A stretch of DNA of 46,148 nt from JANYBV01 sp043763155 (GCA_043763155.1 JAYULW010000011.1:1-46148); one strand, 5' to 3'. Positions 30,196 through 39,332 are shown, numbered from the stretch's first letter. The notes: a model not told the origin generated them from the letters alone. Made by a program: numbers and translations.

Positions 30196-32098
30196 GCTGC
30201 TTCCCGTCTTTCAGCAAGGTGGGCACGCGCCGGAACTGGTCTTTCCACCACGACGCCGACTGGTAATACGCAATCGCGTCTTCCTTCGCTTGCGCCCCCA
30301 CCTTGGGGTCGGCCTTCATCGTGGGCCAGTCATACTGCTCAACACTGCGCTTAGGCGCAAGCACCGTAAGCGCATCATTCTTCACCAGCCCCACCTTCTG
30401 GAAATTACTGATAAACGCATGTGGCGTCTCGGCGCTTCCATCCAGCAGGTTCTCGCCATAAAACTTCGTGTAATAGCTGAAATTCAGCATGCCCAGCAGC
30501 GTCGGCGCCATATCAATCTGGCTTGCAAGCTTCGAGTATTTCGCAGGCTTGATCGTGCCCGGCGCATAAAAAATCATCGGGATATGGTACTTATGCGAAT
30601 CCAGCTCCGCCTTGCCGCCCGCGCCCGCCGTATGGTCTGCCACAAAAATAAAAATCGTATCCTTGAACCACGGCTTTTTCTTCGCGTCTTCCACCAGCTT
30701 GCCCACCGCGTAATCGGCGTATTTCACGCCGCCAAACCGCCCGGTATGCGAATCAATATTGATGCGCCCCGCCGGATACGTATACGGCCTGTGGTTGGAC
30801 GTGGTCATAATAAGTTGCATGAACGGCTTGCCGTTTTTAAACGATGCATCCGCCTCGCGCAAAGCCCGGTCGAACATGTCTTCATCGCAAATGCCCCACA
30901 CATTTGCAAAATGCACTTCGCTGCTGCTCATCACATTGCGGTCAATCACGTTAAACCCGTTCGCTTCAAAGAACGCGTTCATGTTGTCGAAATACCCGTA
31001 CCCGCCATAAATAAACGACGTATCGTACCCCCGGTCCTGAAACACAAAACCCAGCGAGAATAAATTCCCGTTATCGGGCCGCCTGATAATGGATTGTCCC
31101 GGCGTCGGCGGAATCGAAAGCGTCAGCGCTTCCAGCCCCCGCACCGTGCGCGTGCCCGTGGCATACAAATTATCAAAAAACAACCCCTCGCCCGAAAGCC
31201 TGTCGAGGTTTGGCGTAAGCTTCGCTTCGCTGCCAAACACGCCCATATAATCCGCGCTCATGCTTTCCATCACGACCAGCACCACGTTCTTGTGCTTCTC
31301 CGCGCCTTTCGCCTTCACAATGCGTGTAAGGTCAGCCCCGTCTTTCGTCACAAACGGCTGCCCTTCTTCGGAAAGCAGCGCCCGCGCCTGCGCGCTCACA
31401 TCGCTGTTTTTTTCGTTGGCATAAAAACGGTCATAGCTGATCTCGTTATTACCCGCCGCATAGAACAAATTATAAATCCCGCTATCGGCAACTTCGCTGG
31501 CTTCCGCGTTATCGGCCATTGCGCCCTGGTCGTTGCTGCTTGCCACATAAAGCAACCCGCACACCGCAACCCCGGCTAAAAACACCCCCAGCCGCACCCG
31601 GAACCCCTCCGGCTTCACGTTAAGCGGAAAGAACAGCTGGCTCACCCAGTTCAGGATCCCCGCCACCACAGCAATTGCCGCAATCAGCCACGCCACGGGG
31701 TACGACTCGGTAATATTGCCTACCACCTCCTGCGTATAGATCAGGTAATCCACCGCGATAAAGTTGAAGCGCGTCGTAAATTCGCTCCAGAACAAATGCT
31801 CCGCCACCGCGTCAAACAGCAAAATGAAACTATAGAAAAGCCTGAGGCCCGTATCGAACCTGCGGTCAAAGCGGCTGCCCTGCCACGATTTGGGCAGCAC
31901 CAGATTATAAAACAGCACCGGCATCAGCACAAACGCCGCCGTCACCACGTCGAACCACAGCCCGAACGCCATCACCTTGAAAATCTGCGCGGGCGTAAAC
32001 TCAACGTCCGACAGCCCCCGTGCCAATAACGAAAGCCGGAGCAAAGTCTGAACCAAAAAGAAAATAGCCGCAAACGGCACAAGGCGCTTAAAATGCAT
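30188..32098 (-). CDS. LTA-synthase-like membrane sulfatase (phosphoglycerol transferase family)
   Basis: The ATG at 32098 (MHFKRLVPF) follows AAAGGGA; longer in-frame starts (GTG 32122) are less likely. The 636-aa protein has about five N-terminal membrane helices and a C-terminal sulfatase-type domain with VVLVVMESMSADYMGVFG, ATGTRTVRGLEALTLS (the nucleophile-Thr region), MTTSNHRPYTYP and IFIFVADHTAG. In LtaS-type enzymes the metal-bound Thr transfers phosphoglycerol from lipids; in Gram-negatives relatives modify glucans or membrane lipids (OpgB-like). The substrate here is unknown. Downstream is the TMEM175 gene. Confidence 0.85.
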   Translation of the reverse strand: MHFKRLVPFAAIFFLVQTLLRLSLLARGLSDVEFTPAQIFKVMAFGLWFDVVTAAFVLMPVLFYNLVLPKSWQGSRFDRRFDTGLRLFYSFILLFDAVAEHLFWSEFTTRFNFIAVDYLIYTQEVVGNITESYPVAWLIAAIAVVAGILNWVSQLFFPLNVKPEGFRVRLGVFLAGVAVCGLLYVASSNDQGAMADNAEASEVADSGIYNLFYAAGNNEISYDRFYANEKNSDVSAQARALLSEEGQPFVTKDGADLTRIVKAKGAEKHKNVVLVVMESMSADYMGVFGSEAKLTPNLDRLSGEGLFFDNLYATGTRTVRGLEALTLSIPPTPGQSIIRRPDNGNLFSLGFVFQDRGYDTSFIYGGYGYFDNMNAFFEANGFNVIDRNVMSSSEVHFANVWGICDEDMFDRALREADASFKNGKPFMQLIMTTSNHRPYTYPAGRINIDSHTGRFGGVKYADYAVGKLVEDAKKKPWFKDTIFIFVADHTAGAGGKAELDSHKYHIPMIFYAPGTIKPAKYSKLASQIDMAPTLLGMLNFSYYTKFYGENLLDGSAETPHAFISNFQKVGLVKNDALTVLAPKRSVEQYDWPTMKADPKVGAQAKEDAIAYYQSASWWKDQFRRVPTLLKDGKQHD

Positions 32099-32142
32099 GT
32101 ACATCCCTTTAAGAAAAAGCACAGCGCTGGTGTACAGCGGAT

Positions 32143-32556
32143 TTACTTAGGCGGCAACACCTGTATCTGGGCGATGCAGTACCGCCCGCCGCCCATGCTC
32201 AGCCCCACCACCCCGCGCACGGTCTGCCCGGTCATGAACTCTGCCGTGGAATCACACAGGCGGTAATAGCCCATTGGCTTGCCGCCGTCTGCCGCAGGCG
32301 CCGAAACCTTATTGCAAAAATCACCCTTATAATTCGCATCCAATGGCGCCACCGCCGCAATTTCCAGCACCACCACCGGCACCAGCACGTGTTTTTTATC
32401 CACCGGGTTGACCATTTCTTCCTGCATCACCGCATGAATCATCCCCGTCACGCTGCACACCGTCGCATCTGCCTTGGGCGCCGTTTGCGCCCATGCCGCC
32501 CCCGCCCAAAGCCCAAAAACCACCGCCAAAGCGGCCTTTACCCCCAAAACCTGCAT
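32143..32556 (-). CDS. Exported hypothetical protein, 137 aa
   Basis: ATG 32556 follows GGAGG. A signal peptide (LGVKAALAVVFGLWAGAAWA, cleaved before QTAPK) leads into a small mature domain with four Cys (ATVCSV, GDFCNK, YRLCDS, GRYCIA) and no known motif. The mature part is beta-rich (VLVPVVVLEIAAV). Probably periplasmic and disulfide-bonded. It lies 45 bases upstream of the sulfatase gene on the same strand and may be cotranscribed with it. Confidence 0.65.
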   Translation of the reverse strand: MQVLGVKAALAVVFGLWAGAAWAQTAPKADATVCSVTGMIHAVMQEEMVNPVDKKHVLVPVVVLEIAAVAPLDANYKGDFCNKVSAPAADGGKPMGYYRLCDSTAEFMTGQTVRGVVGLSMGGGRYCIAQIQVLPPK

Positions 32557-32739
32557 ATTGCCTCCTTAACGCGTGAATTCTCTGGCAAAAAATGGGGCAA
32601 CCAAACCTACTTGTCCACTGAAAACACTGCAATAACATCAGTATATTATGCAAAATTATAACCAAAATTTAACCATTTTAATTTAGGCTAAATGGTGGAT
32701 ATGTGTCTAAACCCCAGCTCATAGCGTAACTTAGCAGCC

Positions 32740-35079
32740 ATGCCGCGCCCCAGGACCCGCGATTTACAGAAGGGTTTTTCGCTGATTCAGGTGAGCCTTT
32801 TGCTCGCCATCAGCGCCATGGTGCTGGCCGCCAATCTTCCCGGCCGCGACGCCGGCGACTATAACCAGAAAGTCCTCGATAACATTTACAAGCTCGACAA
32901 GATCGAGTCCGCCATGCAGGCCTATATGGCGTCTAATGGCCGCCGCCCCTGCCCTGCCGACGGGCAGTATGACGTAAACAACCAAGCCTTCGGCTGGGAA
33001 GCCGGCCACACCACGCCTAACAACCCCATCCCCAGTTGCGAAGGCGGCAGCCCCGTCGCCTCCATGGGTCCCGATAGCGGAACGGGTAACGTCTATGGCG
33101 GCACGGTGCCCACCAAAACACTGGGCCTGCCCGACGACTACGCCTTCGACGCGTGGGGCCGCCGCTACACCTACGTGGTGGACAAGCGCGCGACGGTGAA
33201 TGAAACCTGCTACAAAATGGGCACCACCAACACCCCCGGCGCCATCAACATCCAGTACAAAAACACTTCCGGCACCATCGTCGAAACCGTAAGCAGCATG
33301 TACGCCTATATCAGCCACGGCGCCGACGGCCATGGCGCGTGGCCCCCGCAAGGCAGCACCGTCGCAGGCCGCATCAACCGCAACAGCACCGACGCCGACA
33401 CCATGCAAAATGCGGGCGTGAATGCCAGCTTCACCTCCAACAACACCCTCTTCACCGCCAACAAGGTCAAGCGCGACCGCACCGCCACCTTCGACGACCT
33501 GGTCTACTACCACCGCGACACCCGCAACACCTGTTGCATCGGCGATGCCTGCAACCTCTTCAATCCCGGCGCATTCAGCATGCAGGGCACGAACGTAAAC
33601 GATAAAAACGGCACCACCACCACCATGATAGACATCAACGGCGACGGCATTGACGACATGGTGGTCGCCGCGCCCTACGCCCACCCCGGCGGCAGAGTAG
33701 ACGCAGGCGCCGTCTACGTCACCTTCGGCACACGCAACATCTTCACCCAGCCCCTGCCCGCAAGCAGCCTAAACGGCACCAATGGCTTCGTCATCGAAGG
33801 CGAAACCGCAGGCGACCATTTCGGCTCGGCGCTTGCAGTCGGCGATATGAATGCCGACGGCATCCAGGATCTCGCCATGACCGCCCCCGCTTATAACAGC
33901 GGCCGGGGCCGGACCTACGTCACCTTCGGTAATACCGGCACATGGACCTCGCCCATGTCGGCCGGTGCGCTCGCCGGCTCCACCGGCGTCAACGGCACCA
34001 ACGGCATCATCGCCGACGGCGTCGCCGCCAACGACCTTTCCGGCACGTCCGTAGCCTTCGGCGATGTCAATAACGACCGCACGTCCGACCTCATCGTCGG
34101 CGCTCCCGCCGCCAACACCAACGCAGGCGCAACCTATATTGTCTTCGGCGGCTCCACCACCTGGACCGGCCACACCCCTGTCGCCTTAAGCGCCCTCGCG
34201 GGCAACACGGGCGTGCTGGGCACGGGCGGTTTCCGCATTAACGGCACAGCGCTCACCACCGAAGCCAGCGGCAGCGCCCTCACCAGCTGCGACATGAACG
34301 GCGACGGCATCCCCGATATCGTGATCGGCGCGCCGGCCGCCACCGTTTCCACCCACACCAACGCGGGCCGCGCTTATGTGCTTTTCGGCAAAAGCGCCGG
34401 ATGGACCGCCACCACCACCGTAAGCGTCATCAACGGCGCCAACGGATTTTACGATAACGGCGTCGCCAGCAACCATAAAACCGGAAGCGCGCTGGCATGC
34501 GGCGACCTGAACGGCGACGGCATCCCCGACCTCGCAATCGGCGCTCCCTTCAGCAATATCAGCGGCACTGAAAATGGCTCCGTGTATGTTCAGTACGGCA
34601 AGAACACCGCATGGAGCACCAGCGTTGACCTCAGCACCCTGCGCTATTACGACAACGGCTACCGCCTCGACGGCGGCAACGGCGAGCGCGCTGGCTCCTC
34701 GCTCATCATCGGCCCCGACTTAAACGGCGACGGCGTGCAAGACCTCATTATCGGTGCGCCCAAGCGCGCGCCCGGTGGCCGCACCGACGCGGGCGGCGCC
34801 TATATCTATTTCGGCAAAAACGCAGGCATGTATTCCACCAATAGCCTGCTGGCCGTAGACGGCATCACCGGCGCGATCATTGATGGCTCGTTAGCGGGCG
34901 ACCTCGCCGGGACCAACGTCTCCGCGGGCAACATCAACGGCCTTGGCACCAGCGCCGCCATCATCGGCGCGCCCAACGTCAGCGTAGGCGGCAACACAGG
35001 CGCTGGCAAAACCTACATGATCCAGGGCAGCACCACAAAATGGAAAGCCGTCACCATCCCGCTGTCGAGCATCCCCTGA
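32740..35079 (+). CDS. Prepilin-like protein fused to a seven-repeat FG-GAP (integrin-alpha-type) propeller
   Basis: The 779-aa product starts with a prepilin sequence: a short basic leader, Gly12, then FSLIQVSLLLAISAMVLAA. The +5 Glu of classical pilins is Gln17. A pilin-type globular part follows (NGRRPCPADGQYD ... LGLPDDYAFDAWGRRYTYV, to about 280). From about 295 to the end run seven FG-GAP repeats, six with a calcium loop of D-x-N-x-D-x-x-x-D type (DINGDGIDD, DMNADGIQD, DVNNDRTSD, DMNGDGIPD, DLNGDGIPD, DLNGDGVQD), each leading into an -(A/G)AP- ... G-x-x-Y-(V/I)-x-(F/Y)-G strand set; the seventh (NINGLGTSA) is degenerate. Seven repeats make one complete integrin-like propeller. A pilus-tip adhesin or minor pilin is likely (inference). 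Confidence 0.85.
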   Translation: MPRPRTRDLQKGFSLIQVSLLLAISAMVLAANLPGRDAGDYNQKVLDNIYKLDKIESAMQAYMASNGRRPCPADGQYDVNNQAFGWEAGHTTPNNPIPSCEGGSPVASMGPDSGTGNVYGGTVPTKTLGLPDDYAFDAWGRRYTYVVDKRATVNETCYKMGTTNTPGAINIQYKNTSGTIVETVSSMYAYISHGADGHGAWPPQGSTVAGRINRNSTDADTMQNAGVNASFTSNNTLFTANKVKRDRTATFDDLVYYHRDTRNTCCIGDACNLFNPGAFSMQGTNVNDKNGTTTTMIDINGDGIDDMVVAAPYAHPGGRVDAGAVYVTFGTRNIFTQPLPASSLNGTNGFVIEGETAGDHFGSALAVGDMNADGIQDLAMTAPAYNSGRGRTYVTFGNTGTWTSPMSAGALAGSTGVNGTNGIIADGVAANDLSGTSVAFGDVNNDRTSDLIVGAPAANTNAGATYIVFGGSTTWTGHTPVALSALAGNTGVLGTGGFRINGTALTTEASGSALTSCDMNGDGIPDIVIGAPAATVSTHTNAGRAYVLFGKSAGWTATTTVSVINGANGFYDNGVASNHKTGSALACGDLNGDGIPDLAIGAPFSNISGTENGSVYVQYGKNTAWSTSVDLSTLRYYDNGYRLDGGNGERAGSSLIIGPDLNGDGVQDLIIGAPKRAPGGRTDAGGAYIYFGKNAGMYSTNSLLAVDGITGAIIDGSLAGDLAGTNVSAGNINGLGTSAAIIGAPNVSVGGNTGAGKTYMIQGSTTKWKAVTIPLSSIP

Positions 35080-35136
35080 TCGCTTTACCCCCCTAATCGC
35101 TTTACAAAGCGCCCCGCATCCCCTAAAACCTACCCC

Positions 35137-35922
35137 ATGAATTGTTCGGTGAATTTTTTAGCGCCTATTGGGGCTGTATTCCTTGAATTCCTCGCAGCCG
35201 TTGGCCGCGTGGCGCTTTTCATATGGGCCAGCGTCAGCGGCATTTACCGCCCGCCCTTTTACACCAAAATGCTCGTCAAACAAATGATGGAGCTGGGCTT
35301 CTACTCCCTCCCCGTCGTCGGCATGACAACATTATTCACCGGCGCCGTGCTTGCGCTGCAAACCTATTCCGGCTTCTCGCGTTTCAACGCGGAAAGCTCT
35401 ATCGCAATCGTCGTCGTCCTTTCCATCACCCGCGAACTCGGCCCCGTCATGGCGGGCCTTATGGTGGCGGGCCGCATCGGCGCTGCGTATGCCGCCGAAA
35501 TCGGCACCATGCGCGTCACCGAACAAATTGACGCCCTCTTCACCCTCTCCACCGACCCGCATAAATACCTGGTCCTGCCGCGCCTCATCGCGGGCATCAC
35601 CATGCTGCCCCTGCTCGTGCTGATGGGCGACATCATCGGCGTGTTCGGCGGCTACTTAGTCTCGGTTCACAAGCTCGGCTTCGCCCCCGGCCCCTACCTG
35701 CAATCCACCGCCAATTTCCTTGAAACCCGCGACGTGGTGTCCGGCCTCATCAAAGCCTCCGTCTTCGGTTTCATCATCACCCTCATGGGCTGCTACCATG
35801 GCTTCAACTCCAAGGGCGGCGCGCAGGGCGTAGGTGCGGCAACCACACATGCGGTCGTTTCCGCCTCCATCCTCATCTTGCTGTCCAACTACGTCCTAAC
35901 CGCAATGTTGTTCGGCAAATGA
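35137..35922 (+). CDS. mlaE: MlaE-type ABC transporter permease
   Basis: The 261-aa membrane protein has the MlaE signature: LVKQMMELGFYSLPVVGMTT, GAVLALQTYSGFSRF, ITRELGPVMAGLMVAGRIGA, YAAEIGTMRVTEQIDAL and SVFGFIITLMGCYHGF. It forms the inner-membrane core of the system that moves phospholipids between the inner and outer membranes of Gram-negative bacteria. The MlaF ATPase gene overlaps it by an ATGA. The usual mlaD gene is absent; after mlaF come a convergent small gene and a tRNA. No clear ribosome binding site precedes the ATG. Confidence 0.92.
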   Translation: MNCSVNFLAPIGAVFLEFLAAVGRVALFIWASVSGIYRPPFYTKMLVKQMMELGFYSLPVVGMTTLFTGAVLALQTYSGFSRFNAESSIAIVVVLSITRELGPVMAGLMVAGRIGAAYAAEIGTMRVTEQIDALFTLSTDPHKYLVLPRLIAGITMLPLLVLMGDIIGVFGGYLVSVHKLGFAPGPYLQSTANFLETRDVVSGLIKASVFGFIITLMGCYHGFNSKGGAQGVGAATTHAVVSASILILLSNYVLTAMLFGK

Positions 35923-36683
35923 CCCCTAAAATTGAACTTCAGGGCGTCTATAAAGCCTTCGGCTCCAAAGTTGTATTAGACGGTGTAGACCTCACCATTG
36001 CCCCCGGCGAATCCCTCGTCGTCATTGGCGGTTCCGGCACTGGCAAATCCGTACTGATCAAATGCATCCTCGGCATCTTAAGCCCCGACCGCGGCAGCAT
36101 TAAAATTGATGGCCGCGAAGTCACCAACTATTCCCGCGCCGAGCGCCAGAACCTCATGCGCAAATTCGGCATGCTCTTTCAGGGTGGCGCCCTCTTTGAT
36201 AGCTTCTCCGTCTGGGAAAACATCACCTTCGCCCTGATCCAGAACAAGCAGATCAGCAAGCCCAAAGCCCGCGAGCTGGCCATCGAGAAACTCAAATCCG
36301 TGGGCCTTAGCGCCGATGTGGCCAACCTCTCGCCTTCCGAACTCTCCGGCGGCATGCAAAAGCGCGTGGCCCTCGCCCGCGCCATCGCCGCCAACCCCGA
36401 AATCATCTTCTTCGACGAGCCGACCACCGGCCTCGACCCCATCATGGCCGACGTGATCAACGACCTCATCGTCAAATGCTCCGAAGAACTGGGTGCCACC
36501 ACCCTAAGCATCACCCACGACATGGCCTCGGTGCGCAAAATCGCCGACAATGTCGCCATGCTTTATAAAGGCAAGCTCATCTGGCACGGCGACGTGAAAA
36601 ACATTGATGAAAGCGGCAACGAATATCTGGACCAGTTCGTCCATGGCCGCGCCGATGGCCCCATCACCTTCGGCGTCAAATAA
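35919..36683 (+). CDS. mlaF: MlaF-type ABC transporter ATP-binding protein
   Basis: The 254-aa product has Walker A (GGSGTGKSVLIK), the Q-loop FGMLFQGGALFDSFSVWENI, signature LSGGMQKRVALARA and Walker B IIFFDEPTTGLDPIMADVI. The D-loop and SITHDMASVRKIADN with the switch His follow. GALFDSF after the Q-loop is characteristic of MlaF rather than other ABC ATPases. It powers MlaE-mediated lipid transport. The gene starts inside the mlaE stop (ATGA). The 3' end overlaps a convergent small gene by eight bases. Confidence 0.92.
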   Translation: MTPKIELQGVYKAFGSKVVLDGVDLTIAPGESLVVIGGSGTGKSVLIKCILGILSPDRGSIKIDGREVTNYSRAERQNLMRKFGMLFQGGALFDSFSVWENITFALIQNKQISKPKARELAIEKLKSVGLSADVANLSPSELSGGMQKRVALARAIAANPEIIFFDEPTTGLDPIMADVINDLIVKCSEELGATTLSITHDMASVRKIADNVAMLYKGKLIWHGDVKNIDESGNEYLDQFVHGRADGPITFGVK

Positions 36684-36837
36684 AGAAATAAAGCCCTAAG
36701 AACACGAACCATAAAATCCAGATGACTTTTTTCATCTGGCTGGACACGCGCGACCCAACGGTAGTGCCGCCCTCCATCAGGGCAAACTTCACATACTCGT
36801 CGTCGTTTTCCAAATCGTCGTTAGGTTCTTCAGCCAT
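36676..36837 (-). CDS. 53-aa single-pass membrane protein
   Basis: A clean short reading frame: ATG at 36837, TGA at 36676-36678. The product has an acidic N-terminus (MAEEPNDDLENDDEYVKFAL) and a Lys-Lys pair. A C-terminal hydrophobic helix (VIWILWFVFLGLYFFI) ends the chain. The split between an acidic head and a 16-residue tail anchor looks deliberate, and the codons are normal. It converges on mlaF with an eight-base overlap. Only a weak ribosome binding site (AGGT) is seen. No family recognised. Confidence 0.5.
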   Translation of the reverse strand: MAEEPNDDLENDDEYVKFALMEGGTTVGSRVSSQMKKVIWILWFVFLGLYFFI

Positions 36838-36918
36838 GGCACAAAACCTATATTTTCAATATCTTATAATTCAATCTTGCCACACGCGCAATAACGTGTA
36901 TTAAAAAGCCCCACCTAA

Positions 36919-36992
36919 GCGGGTGTAGTTCAATGGTAGAACGGCAGCTTCCCAAGCTGCATACGAGGGTTCGATTCCCTTCACCCGCTCCA
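36919..36992 (+). tRNA. tRNA-Gly (anticodon CCC)
   Basis: A complete cloverleaf: acceptor GCGGGTG/CACCCGC, D-arm, anticodon stem GCAGC/GCTGC with loop TTCCCAA (anticodon CCC), T-arm GAGGG-TTCGATT-CCCTT (one G-T pair) and discriminator T with CCA encoded. The gene lies between mlaF and the pilus-type operon and is intact, so no element uses it in this window. Confidence 0.95.
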
Positions 36993-37011
36993 TTTCCCTT
37001 ACACTATATTC

Positions 37012-37731
37012 TTAAGCCGCAATCGAGTTCAGGAATGCTTTTTCCAGCGAGTTATCGCCGTAAATATCCTTGAACTGTCCGGGCGTTCCCACAAACAAAA
37101 GCTTCCCGTCGTTAATCACGCCGATCCGGTCGCAGATTTCGTCCAGATCCGAAAGGATATGCGAGCTGAAAAATACCGTGCTGCCCGCTTCGCGCACCTT
37201 GATCAGCTGCGCCTTCAGCTTAATACGCGCCACCGGGTCCAGCCCGCTCATCGGCTCATCGAGGATGTACAGCTCCGACGCAACCATGAACGCGCCCACC
37301 AGCCCCAGCTTCTGCCCCATCCCTTTCGAGTACGAGCCAACCCGCTGCGAAAGCACGTTCGGGTCGAGGTCCAGCGCCACGGCGAATTCGCGCGCCTGCG
37401 CCATATCCAGCTTGCGCCCGTAATACGAAAGCGCGAGGTCCAGATATTCATAGCCCTTCAAATAGCGCGAAGGCTGGAATTTTTCCGGCAAATACGAAAG
37501 ATGCTTGCGCGCCGCAATCTGGTCGCACGCAATGTCAAACACCCGCGCCAGCCCTTCATTATGATCAATCAAATCAAGGATGATTTTAATCAGCGTGGTT
37601 TTGCCCGCGCCGTTCAGCCCGATAAGCCCGAAGATTTCGCCCGGCATCAGCGCAAAGCTAATCCCCTCCAGCACCTTTTTGTCATTGTAGCTTTTATGAA
37701 TATCCTGAACCATCAGGGGCGACACAATCAT
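37012..37731 (-). CDS. ABC transporter ATP-binding protein (CcmA/YxlF type)
   Basis: The ATG at 37731 follows GGAG and comes one base after the stop of the preceding gene; an in-frame ATG at 37767 would overlap that gene. The 239-aa product has Walker A GLNGAGKTTLIK, signature YSKGMGQKLGLVGAF, Walker B LYILDEPMSGLDP and SSHILSDLDEICD, the pattern of ATPases that pair with ABC-2-type permeases. No permease is seen here. It is the last gene of the minus-strand pilus-type operon, so its target could be a component of that machine or an unlinked permease. Confidence 0.85.
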   Translation of the reverse strand: MIVSPLMVQDIHKSYNDKKVLEGISFALMPGEIFGLIGLNGAGKTTLIKIILDLIDHNEGLARVFDIACDQIAARKHLSYLPEKFQPSRYLKGYEYLDLALSYYGRKLDMAQAREFAVALDLDPNVLSQRVGSYSKGMGQKLGLVGAFMVASELYILDEPMSGLDPVARIKLKAQLIKVREAGSTVFFSSHILSDLDEICDRIGVINDGKLLFVGTPGQFKDIYGDNSLEKAFLNSIAA

Positions 37732-37732
37732 A

Positions 37733-38686
37733 TTACGGCTCCAATCCCATTTTTTTATAGGTTTCACTCAATCCTGTAAGCCCTTCTTTCTTACCCGATG
37801 TCGCGAGGGCTTCCTCCGCGGTCTTCGGTGCAGCAGGCGCTGCTGCCTCAGGCGCTGCCGCGTCTGCTGGCTTGGGCGCCGCCGCTGCGGCAGCCGGGAC
37901 TGCTGCTGGCGCGGGCGCGCCGGGTTTTTTCGCGGCTCCTGCTCCTGCCGCCGGCTCCGGCTGAATCAGCACCGTCATCGGTTGCACTTTCCCTTCCAGC
38001 ACGCGCATCACATAGGATGAAAACGTCTGGTTGGGCTTGAGTGTAAAAGTAACCGTACTATGCGCAGTGTCAACCATTACGTCGCTCTGCCCCGTCGCGG
38101 TCGCTGCCACCATCCACGACTGGCTCACCTTCTCCATGTCGTCGGGCTTCCACTCCATCACCACCATATCGTTATTCACCATCACCACCTTTAGCGGCGA
38201 CGCCAGATCCTGGAAATGCGGAATAAACCGCACCCCGTTAATCTGCACCATCCAGTCATCCTGCGAATGGTACGTAAGCGACTGCAGGAAAAATTGCGGA
38301 TACGTAAACAAAATCGGCTTCGGCGGTTCCACCACCGCAGGCTCCGCTGGCTCCTGCAACTGGTTCAGGAAGTTCTTCGCCTGGTTTTCCGCATTCGTAT
38401 TAGCCGCCTCGCGCATGTGCTTATAGGTGGCAATCGCGTCATTGATCTTCGACAGTTCTTCCGGCGTAATAAACAAGCTCACCGGCTTTAGATTAATCAC
38501 AGGCGGCGGTGTCGCGGGCGGAATCGCCCCGCCCGGCAGCGCAGGCGCGCCCGGCGTAGACGCAGCAGGCGGCGCAGGCGCTGCCGCCCCACCCGCAGGC
38601 GCGTCCGGGTCAAATGCCAGTGCAGGCCCCGCAAGCAGCAACGCCAGCGCAAGCACCATGCACCCTAAAATATTACCTTCCCGCAT
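37733..38686 (-). CDS. Periplasmic PilP/GspB-like component with Ala/Pro-rich linkers
   Basis: The ATG at 38686 follows GGAGGGG and overlaps the PilO-like gene by 14 bases; an in-frame ATG lies at 38710. The 317-aa product starts with a signal peptide (CMVLALALLLAGPALA) and an Ala/Pro/Gly linker, then a helix (ELSKINDAIATYKHMREAAN). A small beta domain follows (SLTYHSQDDWMVQINGVRFIP ... NNDMVVMEW), which resembles the GspB/GspC/PilP-type domains that link inner-membrane assembly proteins to a secretin. Another low-complexity Ala/Pro tail ends the protein. No secretin gene is visible. Confidence 0.6.
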   Translation of the reverse strand: MREGNILGCMVLALALLLAGPALAFDPDAPAGGAAAPAPPAASTPGAPALPGGAIPPATPPPVINLKPVSLFITPEELSKINDAIATYKHMREAANTNAENQAKNFLNQLQEPAEPAVVEPPKPILFTYPQFFLQSLTYHSQDDWMVQINGVRFIPHFQDLASPLKVVMVNNDMVVMEWKPDDMEKVSQSWMVAATATGQSDVMVDTAHSTVTFTLKPNQTFSSYVMRVLEGKVQPMTVLIQPEPAAGAGAAKKPGAPAPAAVPAAAAAAPKPADAAAPEAAAPAAPKTAEEALATSGKKEGLTGLSETYKKMGLEP

Positions 38687-39329
38687 TGGGCGTAGCCCCT
38701 CCGGGCGCATCCACGGGGTTAATACTATACCAGGTGAATTTAATGCCCGTCTTCACCAGCGGAAACGTGCCCTTCGCCCGGATATTGTTCAGCACCTCAG
38801 TATCGAGGTTGCGGTCGCGCGCCAGCGTCACCCGCGTAATTTTACACACGCCCGAAAGCTCCTGCTGCATTACTTCCAGCAGCTCATACACTCGCTCGTC
38901 CGAAAGCGTGTCCAGCTCCACGCTCACCTCGCTTGAACTTACCGCGCTGGTCTTGCGTATATACGCCGGGTCCTTGATTTCCTGAATCGGCGACACGCTA
39001 AGGCGCAGGTTGTTCAGCCCATATTGCAGCTTATACTGGTTGAATTTTTCCAAAACGATGGGCCGGTTGATCGCCAGTTCCCCCGCATCCTGCTTTTTCT
39101 TCACCTCCTGGTACAGCCCGGAATTCTGCTGGATAAAAGCATATTTCGCCTTCAGCGTATTATATTCCGCGTCAATCGCGTCCAGCACTTTCTGCGCCGA
39201 TTTATTATTTTCCACATAATCGTCCTGGATGGACGAAAGCAAAAACACGATAGAAACCAGCACCACCTGCACGGCAACGATAATCGCCAGTTCCAGTAGC
39301 ACCTGCCGCCTCAGGGGTTCATAGCGCAT
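38673..39329 (-). CDS. PilO/GspM-like assembly protein
   Basis: The 218-aa product has a short cytoplasmic start, one membrane helix (LAIIVAVQVVLVSIVFLL), a coiled coil (NKSAQKVLDAIDAEYNTLKA) and a C-terminal ferredoxin-like domain with SSEVSVELDTLSDERVYELL. This is the PilO/GspM layout. PilO proteins pair with PilN under the pilus motor. It starts three bases after the stop of the fused PilM-PilN-like gene and overlaps the following PilP-like gene. Confidence 0.7.
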   Translation of the reverse strand: MRYEPLRRQVLLELAIIVAVQVVLVSIVFLLSSIQDDYVENNKSAQKVLDAIDAEYNTLKAKYAFIQQNSGLYQEVKKKQDAGELAINRPIVLEKFNQYKLQYGLNNLRLSVSPIQEIKDPAYIRKTSAVSSSEVSVELDTLSDERVYELLEVMQQELSGVCKITRVTLARDRNLDTEVLNNIRAKGTFPLVKTGIKFTWYSINPVDAPGGATPNAGR

Positions 39330-39332
39330 GGG

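Noticed and set aside
32764..33684. 306-codon Gly/Val/Ala-rich open frame on the minus strand
   Set aside because: It is the antisense of the C-rich prepilin/FG-GAP gene; its low-complexity composition results from the codon bias of that gene.
36722..36904. 60-codon plus-strand frame
   Set aside because: It is antisense to the better 53-aa membrane-protein frame, has no ribosome binding site and no structured composition.
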